From: Lutibaculum baratangense AMV1
GTDB lineage: Bacteria; Pseudomonadota; Alphaproteobacteria; Rhizobiales; Tepidamorphaceae
Assembly: GCF_000496075.1 (NCBI RefSeq)
Contig: NZ_AWXZ01000016.1
Coordinates: forward strand, 1-64,000
Reading direction: 5' to 3'
DNA: 64,000 bases
The translations under genes were made by a program, and so were the position numbers. The notes beneath the pieces are model-generated. The model worked only from the letters and a program-made list of their open reading frames with translations, was not told the origin of the DNA and ran no database searches. Positions 55,804 to 64,000 of this stretch are shown here, in pieces; the stretch's first letter is position 1; each line of letters begins with the position of its first letter.

Positions 55804-56877
55804 TCAGCCGCCCAGCATGTCCCGTGGATCGAAGTTGACGTTGACCTCCCGCCAGAGATCGTACTTCTCGGCCGGCAGGTGGTACGGCTGGCAGGAGATC
55901 ACCGCTCGTCTGGCGGCCTCCGCCGCGATCATGAAGATCTGCTGCCCGTTCGGGTTCAGGAGCTGCGGGTCGCGGGTCAGCGTCCCGTCCGGGTTGAAGG
56001 CCAGGTTCAGGCGGACGTTCATCTGCCCGGCGTCGAGCACGCCGATCGGCGGGCTCCAGCACTGCGAGATCTGCCGGCGCAGCGCGTCGATCTCGGACAT
56101 CGTCAGCGTCATGTCGGTGCCGCTCGGCATGCCCTGCCCGGGATCCTGCGTGCCGGAGCCGCTGACGCCGCCCCCCGACTGCGGCACCTTGTTGAGGAGC
56201 GCCGCGATCCTGTCCGCGTCGAAGCCGCCCGTCTCTCTCGGGGGCTCCTGCGGGGCGGGCTTGGGATCGGGCTTCTGCACGGTCTCCCGCGGCGCCGGGG
56301 CGGGCGGCGTCGGCTTCTGCTCCACGGGCTTCGGCGGCTCGGGCTTCGGCTCGACGGGCTTGGGCGCCTCGGTGATCTTCGGGCGCGCCGGCGGAAGCGG
56401 CACGTTCGTCGGCTGCGGCGCCGGCTCGGCCTCCGCCGCCGGAGCGGGCCCGGGCTCGGCCTCCGCGGCCGGCGCGGGCTCGGGTGCCTTCGGAGCCGGC
56501 GCAGGCTCGATCTGGCGCACGGGCTCCGGCTTCGGCTCCGGAGCCGGAGGCAGGGCCGCGACCTCGCGCGGCTTCGGCTCGGGCTTCGGCACGTCGGCGA
56601 TCTCGGGGGCCGTGCTCTGCGCCTTCGGCGCCTGGGGCTTCTCGGTCTGCCGATCGGCCTCCGTGACCTCCGGCCGTTCCATCGGCGGAGCGGGCACCGG
56701 CTTCGGCTCGGCCTTCTCCTCGCCGGCGGTGATCTGCGTGAACTCGTCGATCGACACGAGATCGACCGGCAGGGGCTTCTCCGCCGAGGTGAAGGCGCTC
56801 GTGGAGGGAAGCGAGACGAGACCCCAGCCTATGATCAGCGCATGGCCAAGAGCCGAGGCAGTGACGGCACTGCGCAT
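55804..56877 (-). CDS. tolA: TolA-like/TonB-family periplasm-spanning protein
   Basis: This 357-residue protein is anchored by one N-terminal membrane helix ([17 protein letters not shown]). A long extended region (about 60-230) dominated by Pro/Glu/Lys/Ala ([25 protein letters not shown]) is followed by a C-terminal globular TolA/TonB-C domain (about 260-350). It transmits proton-motive energy from TolQR to TolB/Pal. The Pro-rich spacer replaces the alpha-helical KAEA spacer of E. coli TolA, as in other alphaproteobacteria. Position between tolR and tolB fixes the assignment more than sequence does. Confidence 0.88.
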   Translation of the reverse strand: MRSAVTASALGHALIIGWGLVSLPSTSAFTSAEKPLPVDLVSIDEFTQITAGEEKAEPKPVPAPPMERPEVTEADRQTEKPQAPKAQSTAPEIADVPKPEPKPREVAALPPAPEPKPEPVRQIEPAPAPKAPEPAPAAEAEPGPAPAAEAEPAPQPTNVPLPPARPKITEAPKPVEPKPEPPKPVEQKPTPPAPAPRETVQKPDPKPAPQEPPRETGGFDADRIAALLNKVPQSGGGVSGSGTQDPGQGMPSGTDMTLTMSEIDALRRQISQCWSPPIGVLDAGQMNVRLNLAFNPDGTLTRDPQLLNPNGQQIFMIAAEAARRAVISCQPYHLPAEKYDLWREVNVNFDPRDMLGG

Positions 56878-56890
56878 GGTGATGGCACCC

Positions 56891-57334
56891 CTACTGCTCG
56901 ATATCCGTCACGAGGCCGATGCGCGAGAAGCCGGCGCGGTTCAGCCGCCCCATCACCCGCATCACCTCTCCGTAGCCGACACCCCGGTCGGCACGCACGA
57001 AGATGCGCTCCTGCATGCCCTCCGCGGCGACGGCGGCGAGCCTGTCGGCGAGCTCCTCGAGAGGGATCTCCGTGTCCTGCAGGAAGACCTGGCCTTCGGC
57101 ATTCACGCTCACGGTCAGCGGCTCCTTGTCGGAATCGAGGGGATTGGCCTGGGTCCGCGGCAACTCGATCGGGACACCGACGGTCAAGAGGGGCGCGGAC
57201 ACCATGAAGATGATCAGCAGGACGAGCATGACGTCGACGAACGGCGTCACGTTGATCTCGCTCATCGGGCGATGACGCCTGCGACCACGGCGCCGACCGC
57301 CGCCACTGCCCGAGCTGACGACTCCCGCTCCCAT
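56891..57334 (-). CDS. tolR: TolR/ExbD-family biopolymer transport protein
   Basis: The 147-residue protein has a basic Gly/Arg-rich leader (GGGRRRGRRRHRP). One membrane helix follows (MSEINVTPFVDVMLVLLIIF), with the Asp that channels protons in FVDVMLVLL, and then a periplasmic domain. It forms the ion-driven motor with TolQ. The leader is longer than in most TolR proteins. It follows tolQ by 5 nt and precedes tolA by 13 nt. Confidence 0.93.
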   Translation of the reverse strand: MGAGVVSSGSGGGRRRGRRRHRPMSEINVTPFVDVMLVLLIIFMVSAPLLTVGVPIELPRTQANPLDSDKEPLTVSVNAEGQVFLQDTEIPLEELADRLAAVAAEGMQERIFVRADRGVGYGEVMRVMGRLNRAGFSRIGLVTDIEQ

Positions 57335-57339
57335 TGCGC

Positions 57340-58038
57340 CTAACTCCGCTCATCCAATTGACGCGAAAGTATGGCTGTGAACTCGTCGGCGAAGCCCTCC
57401 AGTCGCTCCACGATCCGCGCCACGTCGTTGGACAGCTTGTTGTAGGCGATCACCGCGGGGATGGCGGCCAGAAGGCCGAGCGCCGTCGCGAACAGGGCCT
57501 CGGCGATACCGGGCGCGACCACCGCCAGGTTCGTGCTCTCGGAAGCGGCGATCGCGGTGAAGCTCGTCATGATGCCCCACACCGTGCCGAACAGGCCGAT
57601 GAAGGGTGCGGCCGATCCGACTGTCGCGAGGAACAGGAGCCGGTCCTCGAGCCGGGACTGCTCGCGCCCGATCGTCACGTCCATCACCTTCTCGATGCGA
57701 GACTGCACGCCCGCCCGCGAGAGGGCGCCCGCCTCGTGGCTGCGCTTCCACTCGCGCATCGCGGCGACGAAGAGCGCGGCCATGCCCGTCGTCGAGCGGC
57801 CGGAGAGGTTGTGGTAAAGCTCCTCAAGCGACTGTCCCGACCAGAAATTGCCTTCGAACCGGTCGAGCGAAGCCCGCGCCCGCCTGTAGACGAACACCTT
57901 CTCCAGAATGATCGCCCAGCACCAGACCGATGCGGCGAGGAGGCCGATCATCACGAGCTTGACGACGATGTGGGCGTGCCAGAACAGTCCGAGCATCGAG
58001 ATCTCGGCGGCGGGGGCGGCGAGCGTTGTGGCGTCCAT
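57340..58038 (-). CDS. tolQ: TolQ/ExbB-family motor protein
   Basis: This 232-residue inner-membrane protein has three transmembrane helices (about 15-38, 140-165 and 175-198). Conserved segments are LATVGSAAPFIGLFGTVWGI, AVVAPGIAEALFATALGLLA and IPAVIAYNKLSNDVARI, which line the proton channel with TolR. The start MDATTLAAPAAEISM is preferred over an upstream ATG that adds 25 basic residues. It heads the tolQRAB-pal-cpoB run. The 198-nt gap to ybgC holds an 11-bp inverted repeat. Confidence 0.95.
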   Translation of the reverse strand: MDATTLAAPAAEISMLGLFWHAHIVVKLVMIGLLAASVWCWAIILEKVFVYRRARASLDRFEGNFWSGQSLEELYHNLSGRSTTGMAALFVAAMREWKRSHEAGALSRAGVQSRIEKVMDVTIGREQSRLEDRLLFLATVGSAAPFIGLFGTVWGIMTSFTAIAASESTNLAVVAPGIAEALFATALGLLAAIPAVIAYNKLSNDVARIVERLEGFADEFTAILSRQLDERS

Positions 58039-58168
58039 GCGCGAGGCTCGAAGGAGCTCCCTTGGTGTCGAGGCCGGTCGATGGGGCGCGCTCTCGCGGC
58101 GCCCGCTTCGCAACGGCTTGTTAGGATGAGATCACGCGCAAAACTGCGCGGGATTGTGTCGAATTAAG

Positions 58169-58207
58169 GGCTTTTCATCCAGGCGACGTCGGCCACGATG
58201 AAAAGCC
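58169..58207. repeat. Inverted repeat between ybgC and tolQ
   Basis: Perfect 11-nt arms GGCTTTTCATC and GATGAAAAGCC are separated by 17 nt. No T tract follows on the minus strand beyond TTAATTC, so it is not a standard terminator. It could be an operator for tolQ or an RNA hairpin in the leader. Confidence 0.6.
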
Positions 58208-58236
58208 GATCGTGGTTAAAGCCGCGTTACTGGCTG

Positions 58237-58686
58237 TCAGCCTTCGGCAGCGGCACCCAGCACCTGCCGCAGCGCGAGGGGGATGCGCCTGGCCCGCCCG
58301 GTCGCCGTGACGAGCGCGACCTGCACCTCGGCGCTCACGAGAAGCTGATCGCCGCGACGGACCTCCTGGGCGAGCAGCATCGAGGCACCGCGCATCTCGC
58401 GCACGCCCGTCACCACCTCCAGCACGTCGTCGATCCGGGCCGGGCGCTCGAACTCGATCGACATGCGCCGGACCGCGAAGGCGATGCTCTCCTCGCCCGC
58501 GAAGAGCTCGGCATGGTCGGCGCCGGCAAGGCGCATGAAGTCGGATCGCCCCCGTTCCATGAAGCGCACATAGCTCGCGTGATAGACGACGCCGGAGAAG
58601 TCCGTGTCCTCGAAGTACACGCGCACCGGAAGGACATGGCGTCCGTCGACCAGGCGACCCGCCAGATCGGGCCAGCGCTCACTCAT
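58237..58686 (-). CDS. ybgC: Tol-Pal associated acyl-CoA thioesterase YbgC
   Basis: This 149-residue hotdog-fold thioesterase has the family active-site motif [20 protein letters not shown], with the catalytic Asp, and [14 protein letters not shown]. Relatives hydrolyse short-chain or acyl-ACP-linked thioesters at the membrane and are encoded beside tolQ. Its first 8 bases overlap the ruvB 3' end, so it continues the ruvCAB transcript. Confidence 0.93.
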   Translation of the reverse strand: MSERWPDLAGRLVDGRHVLPVRVYFEDTDFSGVVYHASYVRFMERGRSDFMRLAGADHAELFAGEESIAFAVRRMSIEFERPARIDDVLEVVTGVREMRGASMLLAQEVRRGDQLLVSAEVQVALVTATGRARRIPLALRQVLGAAAEG

Positions 58687-59716
58687 CGGGATCGGCCCAG
58701 AGACCCATCTGCGGGGCCGCCTCGTTCGGCACGGGCAGGCCCATGTGGCGGTAGGCGTGCGGCGTCAGCAGCCGGCCGCGCGGCGTGCGCTGAACGAAGC
58801 CCTTCTGGATGAGATAGGGCTCGATGATCTCCTCGATCGCGTCGCGCGGCTCCGACAGGGCGGCGGCGATCGTCTCGACGCCGACGGGGCCGCCGGAGAA
58901 CTTCTCGGCGATGCAGGACAGGTAGCGCCGGTCGAGCCCGTCGAGGCCGACGCTGTCCACGTCGAGTGCCAGTAGCGCACGGTCCGCGGTCGTGCGGTCG
59001 ATTCCGTCCGCCCCGGCGACGGCCGCGAAATCGCGCACGCGCCGGAGAAGCCGCCCGGCGATCCGCGGGGTCCCGCGCGAGCGCCGCGCGATCTCGGCCG
59101 CGCCGTCGTCGCTGATCGCCATGCCGAGGAGGCGCGCGCCGCGCCGGACGATCAGCTCGAGCTCGTCCTGGGTGTAGAAGTCGAGGCGGACGGGGATGCC
59201 GAAGCGGTCGCGCAACGGCGTCGTGAGGAGCCCGGACCTGGTCGTCGCGCCGACGAGCGTGAACTTCGCCAGGTCGATCCGCACGGAACGTGCGGCCGGG
59301 CCCTCGCCGATGATGAGGTCGAGCTGGAAGTCCTCCATCGCGGGATAGAGCACCTCCTCGACCGCCGGGTTCAGCCGGTGGATCTCGTCGATGAACAGGA
59401 CGTCGCGCTCCTCCAGATTGGTGAGGAGCGCGGCGAGATCGCCGGCCTTGGCGATCACCGGACCCGACGTCGCCTTGAAGTTCACGCCGAGCTCGCGCGC
59501 CATGATCTGCGCGAGCGTCGTCTTGCCGAGCCCGGGAGGGCCCGCGAACAGCACGTGGTCGAGCGCCTCGCCGCGGGCCCGCGCCGCTTCGATGAAGATC
59601 TTGAGGTTCTCGCGCGGCTTCTTCTGCCCGACGAACTCGTCGAGCGTCTGCGGCCTCAGGCTGACCGTCAGCTCGTCCTCGGGTCGCGGCTCGGCGTCGA
59701 TCATCCGGTCGCTCAT
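58679..59716 (-). CDS. ruvB: Holliday junction branch-migration helicase RuvB
   Basis: This 345-residue AAA+ motor drives branch migration with RuvA. Motifs are [15 protein letters not shown], Walker [16 protein letters not shown] (about 60), [20 protein letters not shown], the sensor region [20 protein letters not shown], and a C-terminal winged helix with [16 protein letters not shown]. Its ATG overlaps the ruvA stop by 4 nt, and its 3' end overlaps ybgC by 8 nt, so expression of the run is tightly coupled. Confidence 0.97.
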   Translation of the reverse strand: MSDRMIDAEPRPEDELTVSLRPQTLDEFVGQKKPRENLKIFIEAARARGEALDHVLFAGPPGLGKTTLAQIMARELGVNFKATSGPVIAKAGDLAALLTNLEERDVLFIDEIHRLNPAVEEVLYPAMEDFQLDLIIGEGPAARSVRIDLAKFTLVGATTRSGLLTTPLRDRFGIPVRLDFYTQDELELIVRRGARLLGMAISDDGAAEIARRSRGTPRIAGRLLRRVRDFAAVAGADGIDRTTADRALLALDVDSVGLDGLDRRYLSCIAEKFSGGPVGVETIAAALSEPRDAIEEIIEPYLIQKGFVQRTPRGRLLTPHAYRHMGLPVPNEAAPQMGLWADPDE

Positions 59717-60330
59717 CGCGCGAGCTCCTTGAGCGCGAGGCGGATCAGGCGCTCCGTCGTGGCGTCGTCGCCGGCCTCAGCGATCGCCGTCGCGACGGCG
59801 GTTCCCGCCTGGCTCTGACCGTAGCCGAGGTTGACGAGGGCGGACACCGCGTCGCTGCCCGCGCTCGGCTTCCCGCCACCGCCGAGCTCGCCCGAGAGCC
59901 TCGCGAGGGCGGGGTCGGCGACAGCAAGACCGGCCGCCTTGTCCTTCAGCTCCGCGACGATGCGGGCGGCGACCTTGGCGCCGACCCCGGGCGCGCGCGA
60001 CACCATCGCCTTGTCCTGCAGCGAGATCGCGCTCTGCAGCTCGGCCACCGACAGGGTGCTGAGCACGGCCAGCGCGACACGGCTGCCCACCCCCTGCACC
60101 GTCTGCAGGAGGCGGAACCACTCCCGCTCGGCGTCGCTCGCGAACCCGTAGAGCCTTATGTGGTCTTCCCGGATGAAGGTGTCGACGAAGAGCGTCGCCG
60201 CCTCCCCGATCCTCGGCAGCGCCTGCAGCGTGCGCGACGAGCAGACGACGTGATAACCGACCCCTCCCACGTCGATCACCGCCCAGTCGAGCCCCGTGGA
60301 ATCGACGATGCCCTTGAGCTTTGAGATCAT
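59713..60330 (-). CDS. ruvA: Holliday junction DNA helicase subunit RuvA
   Basis: This 205-residue protein binds four-way junctions as a tetramer. Domain I is an OB-fold ([20 protein letters not shown]). Domain II has helix-hairpin-helix motifs ([20 protein letters not shown] and [20 protein letters not shown]). Domain III is the RuvB-binding tail ([20 protein letters not shown]). The start is fixed by homology and by the ATGA overlap with the ruvC stop. Confidence 0.97.
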   Translation of the reverse strand: MISKLKGIVDSTGLDWAVIDVGGVGYHVVCSSRTLQALPRIGEAATLFVDTFIREDHIRLYGFASDAEREWFRLLQTVQGVGSRVALAVLSTLSVAELQSAISLQDKAMVSRAPGVGAKVAARIVAELKDKAAGLAVADPALARLSGELGGGGKPSAGSDAVSALVNLGYGQSQAGTAVATAIAEAGDDATTERLIRLALKELAR

Positions 60331-60839
60331 AGGCCAGCCACCGCCTTCAGCCGCCTCGCCGTGCGGTGATGGGCATGCGTCACGGCGATTGCGAGGGCGT
60401 CGGCGGCGTCGTCCGTGTCGAAGGTCGCGCGCGGCATCAGGATCTTCACCATCATGCGGATCTGCGCTTTCTCGGCGTGGCCGGTGCCGACGACCGTCTT
60501 CTTCACGAGGTTCGGCGCGTACTCGGCGACCGGCAGCCGCAGGGTCGCGGGCACGAGCAGCGCCACGCCGCGCGCCTGCCCGAGCTTCAGCGTGGCGCGC
60601 GCGTCCTTGTTCACGAACACGTCCTCGATCGCCGCCTCCTGCGGCTCGTGCCGGTCGAAGATGCCCCGCAATCCGCGGTGCAGGTCGTGCAGGCGGTCGC
60701 ACAGCTCGTCGTCGGCCTCGGAGGTCACCGTGCCGGCCGCGACGAAGCTCAGCCGGCTGCCCCGCGCCTCGATCACGCCCCAGCCGGTGCGCCTGAGGCC
60801 CGGGTCGATGCCGATGATTCGAATCGAATGTTCGTTCAT
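60327..60839 (-). CDS. ruvC: Holliday junction endonuclease RuvC
   Basis: This 170-residue resolvase has the RNase-H-like fold with catalytic acids in [17 protein letters not shown] (first Asp), [12 protein letters not shown] (Glu) and the C-terminal [16 protein letters not shown] (two Asp). It cuts junctions processed by RuvAB. It is the first gene of the ruvC-ruvA-ruvB-ybgC run. A TTAG-N7-TTAA element lies about 50 nt upstream at 60892-60906. Confidence 0.97.
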   Translation of the reverse strand: MNEHSIRIIGIDPGLRRTGWGVIEARGSRLSFVAAGTVTSEADDELCDRLHDLHRGLRGIFDRHEPQEAAIEDVFVNKDARATLKLGQARGVALLVPATLRLPVAEYAPNLVKKTVVGTGHAEKAQIRMMVKILMPRATFDTDDAADALAIAVTHAHHRTARRLKAVAGL

Positions 60840-60924
60840 CGTTCTCGTGTAGCGGGAACTGGCCGGACGTGGCTAGTGCAGCCGCAACAGGGTTAGCGAA
60901 GCCTTAACGCCGCGCCGGCCGCGG

Positions 60925-61905
60925 TCAGAGCCAACCCTTCTTCTTGAAGAAGAGAAACGGCGCGATGCCGAGAACGGCCATTGTCAGAAGCACGAGCGGA
61001 TAGGCCCACGGCTCGTCGAGTTCCGGCATGAAGTGGAAGTTCATGCCGTAGATCGACGCGATCAGCGTCGGCGGCATGAGCGCGACGGCGACGACGGAGA
61101 AGATCTTGATGATGTTGTTCTGCTCGATGTTGATGAGCCCGACGGTCGCGTCGAGCAGGAACTCCATCTTCGCGTTCAGGTAGGTCGCGTGGTCGGCGAG
61201 CTGGGTGGCGTCGCGCTGTGCGGTCTTCAGGTACTGCTTCACCTCCTTCGGCCTTTCTCCGCCACCGGCCCCGGCCTGCAGGTAGGTCACGAGCCGCGAG
61301 AAGGTGACGAGGCTGTCGCGGGCCTTCGAGGTCAGGTCCGCGGCCCTGCCGATGCGGCCGAGGGAATCCCGGAAGTCCTCGGTCTTCATCGGCTTCTTCG
61401 ACCGCGTCTCGAACACCCTCTGGCTCACCGCCTCGGCTTCCGTGCCGGCCCGTTCGAGGATGTCGGCGACCCGGTCGAGGAAGGCGTCGATCAGCGCCGC
61501 CAGCACGAAGTCGGCGTAACGGCAGGCGGGCCCGACCTTCGGCGCCCGCTGCAGGAAGACCGCGATCGGCTGCGGCGTCTCGTAGCGCACCGTCACGAGA
61601 TGGTTCCGGACGAGAATGAAGCTGATGTCGCAGGTGCGCGGCCTGTTGGTGTCGGAATCGATGAGGGCGAGCGCCGTCATGAAGACCGCGCCGTCCTCCT
61701 CGTAGAGGCGGCTCGAGATCTCGATCTCGCGCATCTCCTCCCGCGACGGGATCTCGAGACCGAACCACGTCTCGACCAGCCTCTCCTCCTCGAGGGTCGG
61801 CGCCAGCAGGTCGATCCATACCCCCGCCGGCGGCAGATCCGTCGCCCCCTCATCCAAGGACGATTTGCGCAGGCCCCGCTCCGTCTTCTCGTAGATCGTC
61901 AGCAC
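60925..61905 (-). CDS. corA: CorA-family magnesium/cobalt channel
   Basis: The 326-residue protein has a long cytosolic helical domain and two C-terminal membrane helices. The signature YGMNF in IASIYGMNFHFMPELDE marks the pore entrance. Its tail PFLFFKKKGWL is basic. It mediates Mg2+ influx with cytosolic Mg2+ gating in well-studied relatives. The start is a GTG after GAGGGGGG; no upstream ATG fits better. It lies about 85 nt before ruvC in the same direction but is probably a separate unit. Confidence 0.95.
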   Translation of the reverse strand: MLTIYEKTERGLRKSSLDEGATDLPPAGVWIDLLAPTLEEERLVETWFGLEIPSREEMREIEISSRLYEEDGAVFMTALALIDSDTNRPRTCDISFILVRNHLVTVRYETPQPIAVFLQRAPKVGPACRYADFVLAALIDAFLDRVADILERAGTEAEAVSQRVFETRSKKPMKTEDFRDSLGRIGRAADLTSKARDSLVTFSRLVTYLQAGAGGGERPKEVKQYLKTAQRDATQLADHATYLNAKMEFLLDATVGLINIEQNNIIKIFSVVAVALMPPTLIASIYGMNFHFMPELDEPWAYPLVLLTMAVLGIAPFLFFKKKGWL

Positions 61906-61948
61906 AGCGATACCCCCCCTCGCACCTCATGGTCCTGCAGCAAAACGA

Positions 61949-61975
61949 AAGGCGGGACCGCGCGGGTCCCGCCTT
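61949..61975 (-). terminator. Terminator after the superoxide dismutase gene
   Basis: An 11-bp perfect stem AAGGCGGGACC/GGTCCCGCCTT with a GCGCG loop is followed on the minus strand by TTCGTTTTG. It is 26 nt past the stop codon and is the clearest intrinsic terminator in the window. Confidence 0.88.
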
Positions 61976-62001
61976 GGGTGTCATGCATTGGCCGTGCCGG
62001 A

Positions 62002-62601
62002 TCAGACGGCCTTGGAGTAGAGCTCCTCGACATACTCCCAGTTGATCAGGTGATCGACCCAGGCGTTGAGGTAGTCCGGACGGCGGTTGCGGTAGTCGAT
62101 GTAGTAGGAGTGCTCCCACACGTCGCAGCCGAGGATCGGCGTGGCGCCGTGCACGAGCGGGTTCTCGCCGTTCGGCGTCTTCATGATCTCGAGCTTGCCG
62201 TTCTTCACGGCGACCCAGGCCCAGCCCGAGCCGAACTGGCCGACGCCCGCGTTCACGAAGTCCTCGCGGAACTTGTCGTAGCCGCCGAGATCGCTGTCGA
62301 CAGCCTTCTGCAGGCGCTCGGGCAGCTTCTTGCCGCCGCCGTTCGGCTTCATCCAGTTCCAGAAGTGGAGATGGTTGAAGTGCTGGCCGGCATTGTTGAA
62401 CAGGCCCTGGTTCGAGCCGTAGGAGCCCTTCACGATCTCCTCGAGGCTCTTGCCCTCGAGGCCGGACCCCTGAAGCAGCTCATTGCCCTTCGTCACGTAG
62501 GCGTTGTGGTGCTTGTCGTGGTGGAACTCCAGCGTCTCCGCCGACATGTACGGCTCGAGAGCGTCGTACGCGTAGGGAAGATCAGGCAATTCGAAGGCCA
62601 T
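62002..62601 (-). CDS. sodB: Superoxide dismutase, Fe/Mn family
   Basis: This 199-residue enzyme converts superoxide to peroxide and oxygen. Metal ligands are in LEFHHDKHHNAYV (first His), FNHLHFWNW (second His) and DVWEHSYYIDYRN (Asp and His). A Gln sits where Fe-SODs usually have it (NNAGQHFNH), which favours iron, but cambialistic use cannot be excluded. AGGAAGAGG precedes the start codon, and an excellent terminator follows the gene. It is monocistronic. Confidence 0.95.
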   Translation of the reverse strand: MAFELPDLPYAYDALEPYMSAETLEFHHDKHHNAYVTKGNELLQGSGLEGKSLEEIVKGSYGSNQGLFNNAGQHFNHLHFWNWMKPNGGGKKLPERLQKAVDSDLGGYDKFREDFVNAGVGQFGSGWAWVAVKNGKLEIMKTPNGENPLVHGATPILGCDVWEHSYYIDYRNRRPDYLNAWVDHLINWEYVEELYSKAV

Positions 62602-62782
62602 CGGGTCATCCTCTTCCTGAGCACTTGTTGGGCCTCTGTCGGGCGACCGTCGGATGGTGCATCGTCTTCCGCCGGCACATGAGCCCTTGCGGCGCCCATA
62701 GATAGGCCGCAAGCCTTGGCTCGGCAACACGGGGGCCCGTGACCGCCGACCGGAAATCGCGGATGAAGGGGCTATGGCTTTC

Positions 62783-64000
62783 ATGTTCACGAGAGAATTC
62801 GGGCGCCCGTCGCGCCGCAGCCTCCTTCTCCTGGCGGGAACGGCACCCTTTGCCGTTGCGTCCGCCGGCTCGACGGGCCGTGCCGCCACCGGGGCTCTGG
62901 ATGCCGCCGAACTCGGCGTCCTGCCCGGGGCCGGTGGCGACCAGACGTCCGAGATCGCGGCGGCTCTGCGCGAGACTGTGGCCCGGCAGCGCCCGCTCTT
63001 CCTGGGGCCCGGGCGCTACGTGGTCTCGGGCCTCGACCTGCCGGACCGCGCGCGCCTCGTCGGCGTGCCCGGCGCGACGCGCCTCACGGCGGGCGGAACC
63101 GGCCCCGTGGTGACGGCCAGCGGCTCCGCCGGCCTTTCCCTGCAGGACGTGGCCATCGAGGGCCTGCGGCTCGCCGGCGAGGAGGGCCTCGTCCTTTTCA
63201 CGGCATGCGAGGACGTGGCGATCGAAGGGCTCGAGCTGACCGACAGCGACGGCAACGGCATCAAGCTCGTCGGCTGCTCCGGCCGCGTCACGGGCTGCAG
63301 CGTGGTCGGCGCGGCCGATGCCGGCATCTTCGCTCTCGACGGGAGCGACCTCGCCATCGCGGACAACCGCGTCAGCGACTGCGGCAACAACGGCATCCTG
63401 GTCTGGCAGTCCGAGGCGCGCGAGGACGGTGCGACGGTCGCGCGCAACCGCATCTCCGGGATCCGTGCCGACGGCGGCGGGACGGGCCAGAACGGCAACG
63501 CCATCAACGTCTTCCGCGCTGGAGGGGTGGGCGTCGTCGACAACGTGATCTCCGGGTGCGCCTTCTCGGCCGTGCGCCACAATGCCGGCGCCGACATCGT
63601 GGTCGCCCGCAATCGCTGCCGCGACCTCGGCGAGGTCGCCCTCTATGTCGAATTCGGCTTCGAGGGCGCGATCGTCTCCGACAACCTGGTGCATGGGGCG
63701 GCGCACGGCATCTCCGCCACGAATTTCGCCGACGGCGGCCGGATGGCCGTCATCTCCGGCAACCTCATCCGCGACATCGTCATCGGCGGGTTTCCGGAGG
63801 ACAGGGGCGTCGGCATCGGCGTCGAGGCGGACGCCGCGGTGACGGGCAACGTCGTCGACGGGGCAGCCTTCGCAGGTCTCAGCCTCGGCTGGGGACCCCA
63901 CCTGCGCAACGTGGCGGCGACCGGGAACGTGATCCGCCGGGCGCGGTACGGCATCGCCGTCAGCGTCGCCGACGGCGCGGGCGCGGCCGCGATCACCGGC
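62783..64000 (+). CDS. TIGR03808-type Tat-exported right-handed beta-helix protein, partial
   Basis: The reading frame is open to the end of the window, so the 3' part is missing (at least 406 residues). It begins MFTREFGRPSRRSLLLLAGT, a twin-arginine-like signal, then AALRETVARQRPLFLGPGRY. A long run of PbH1-type repeats follows, each with a hydrophobic strand and Asn ladder (GNGIKLVGCSGRVTGCSVVG, NNGILVWQSEARE, NGNAINVFRAGGVGVVDNVI, AVTGNVVDGAAFAG). Such repeats form a parallel beta-helix like pectate lyases. Relatives in Rhizobiales are uncharacterised. The ATG 9 nt upstream is an alternative start. Confidence 0.88.
   Translation, partial: MFTREFGRPSRRSLLLLAGTAPFAVASAGSTGRAATGALDAAELGVLPGAGGDQTSEIAAALRETVARQRPLFLGPGRYVVSGLDLPDRARLVGVPGATRLTAGGTGPVVTASGSAGLSLQDVAIEGLRLAGEEGLVLFTACEDVAIEGLELTDSDGNGIKLVGCSGRVTGCSVVGAADAGIFALDGSDLAIADNRVSDCGNNGILVWQSEAREDGATVARNRISGIRADGGGTGQNGNAINVFRAGGVGVVDNVISGCAFSAVRHNAGADIVVARNRCRDLGEVALYVEFGFEGAIVSDNLVHGAAHGISATNFADGGRMAVISGNLIRDIVIGGFPEDRGVGIGVEADAAVTGNVVDGAAFAGLSLGWGPHLRNVAATGNVIRRARYGIAVSVADGAGAAAITG

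Overview
The window is GC-rich chromosomal DNA (roughly 65-70% G+C by eye) packed with genes on both strands. Gene content points to an alphaproteobacterium, probably of the order Hyphomicrobiales (Rhizobiales). The evidence is a class I lysyl-tRNA synthetase, an SDHAF4/DUF1674 succinate dehydrogenase assembly factor, the order ybgC-tolQRAB-pal-cpoB-tilS-ftsH-glmM next to ruvCAB, heparinase II/III beside purH, Omp25/31-like porins, and a TIGR03808-type Tat-exported beta-helix protein. I cannot fix the genus. I see no tRNA or rRNA gene, CRISPR array, insertion sequence or prophage.

Layout. 0-9 kb: a PRC-barrel envelope protein, SDHAF4, then htpX, rsmB, uppP, a heparinase-like protein and purH rightward. 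9-20 kb: mixed housekeeping and accessory genes (HDAC-like amidohydrolase, lytic transglycosylase, pyrD with a DUF952 gene, a stand-alone S24 repressor, a membrane-anchored SNase-fold protein, lysS, an orphan solute-binding protein, a BcsA-like glycosyltransferase, an alcohol dehydrogenase and Hsp20). 20.5-37.6 kb: a catabolic island. 37.7-40.3 kb: a translationally coupled GNAT/C39-peptidase and RimK-type ATP-grasp pair. 40-47 kb: histidine phosphatase, LOG protein, serA, serC, two outer-membrane beta-barrel paralogues and a frameshifted class V aminotransferase. 47.8-62.6 kb: glmM, ftsH, tilS, the Tol-Pal system, ruvCAB, corA and sodB, all leftward. The right edge cuts the TIGR03808-type gene.

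The main point of interest is the catabolic island. It encodes a tripartite tricarboxylate transporter (TctC-like binding protein plus a TctA-TctB fusion), a ThDP-dependent decarboxylase-like enzyme, an alpha/beta hydrolase, an AbrB-type membrane protein, a FadR-type GntR regulator, a UbiD-family decarboxylase, a complete three-subunit molybdenum hydroxylase, a second orphan molybdenum large subunit, and a solute-binding-fold protein with no signal peptide. Three of its divergent intergenic regions carry the same promoter plan (TTGTCA, 17-18 nt, TAATAC or TATTAC) with a 13-nt motif, GTATGACAGTATG or an 11/13 match. This looks like one regulon under the local GntR protein for uptake and breakdown of an unidentified, possibly (hetero)aromatic, carboxylate.

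A second noteworthy unit is the RimK/GNAT-C39 pair, which resembles predicted peptide-ligase plus peptidase systems of unknown product. In the core operons, Tol-Pal genes handle envelope integrity at division, RuvABC resolves recombination intermediates, and glmM and ftsH serve wall-precursor synthesis and membrane proteolysis.
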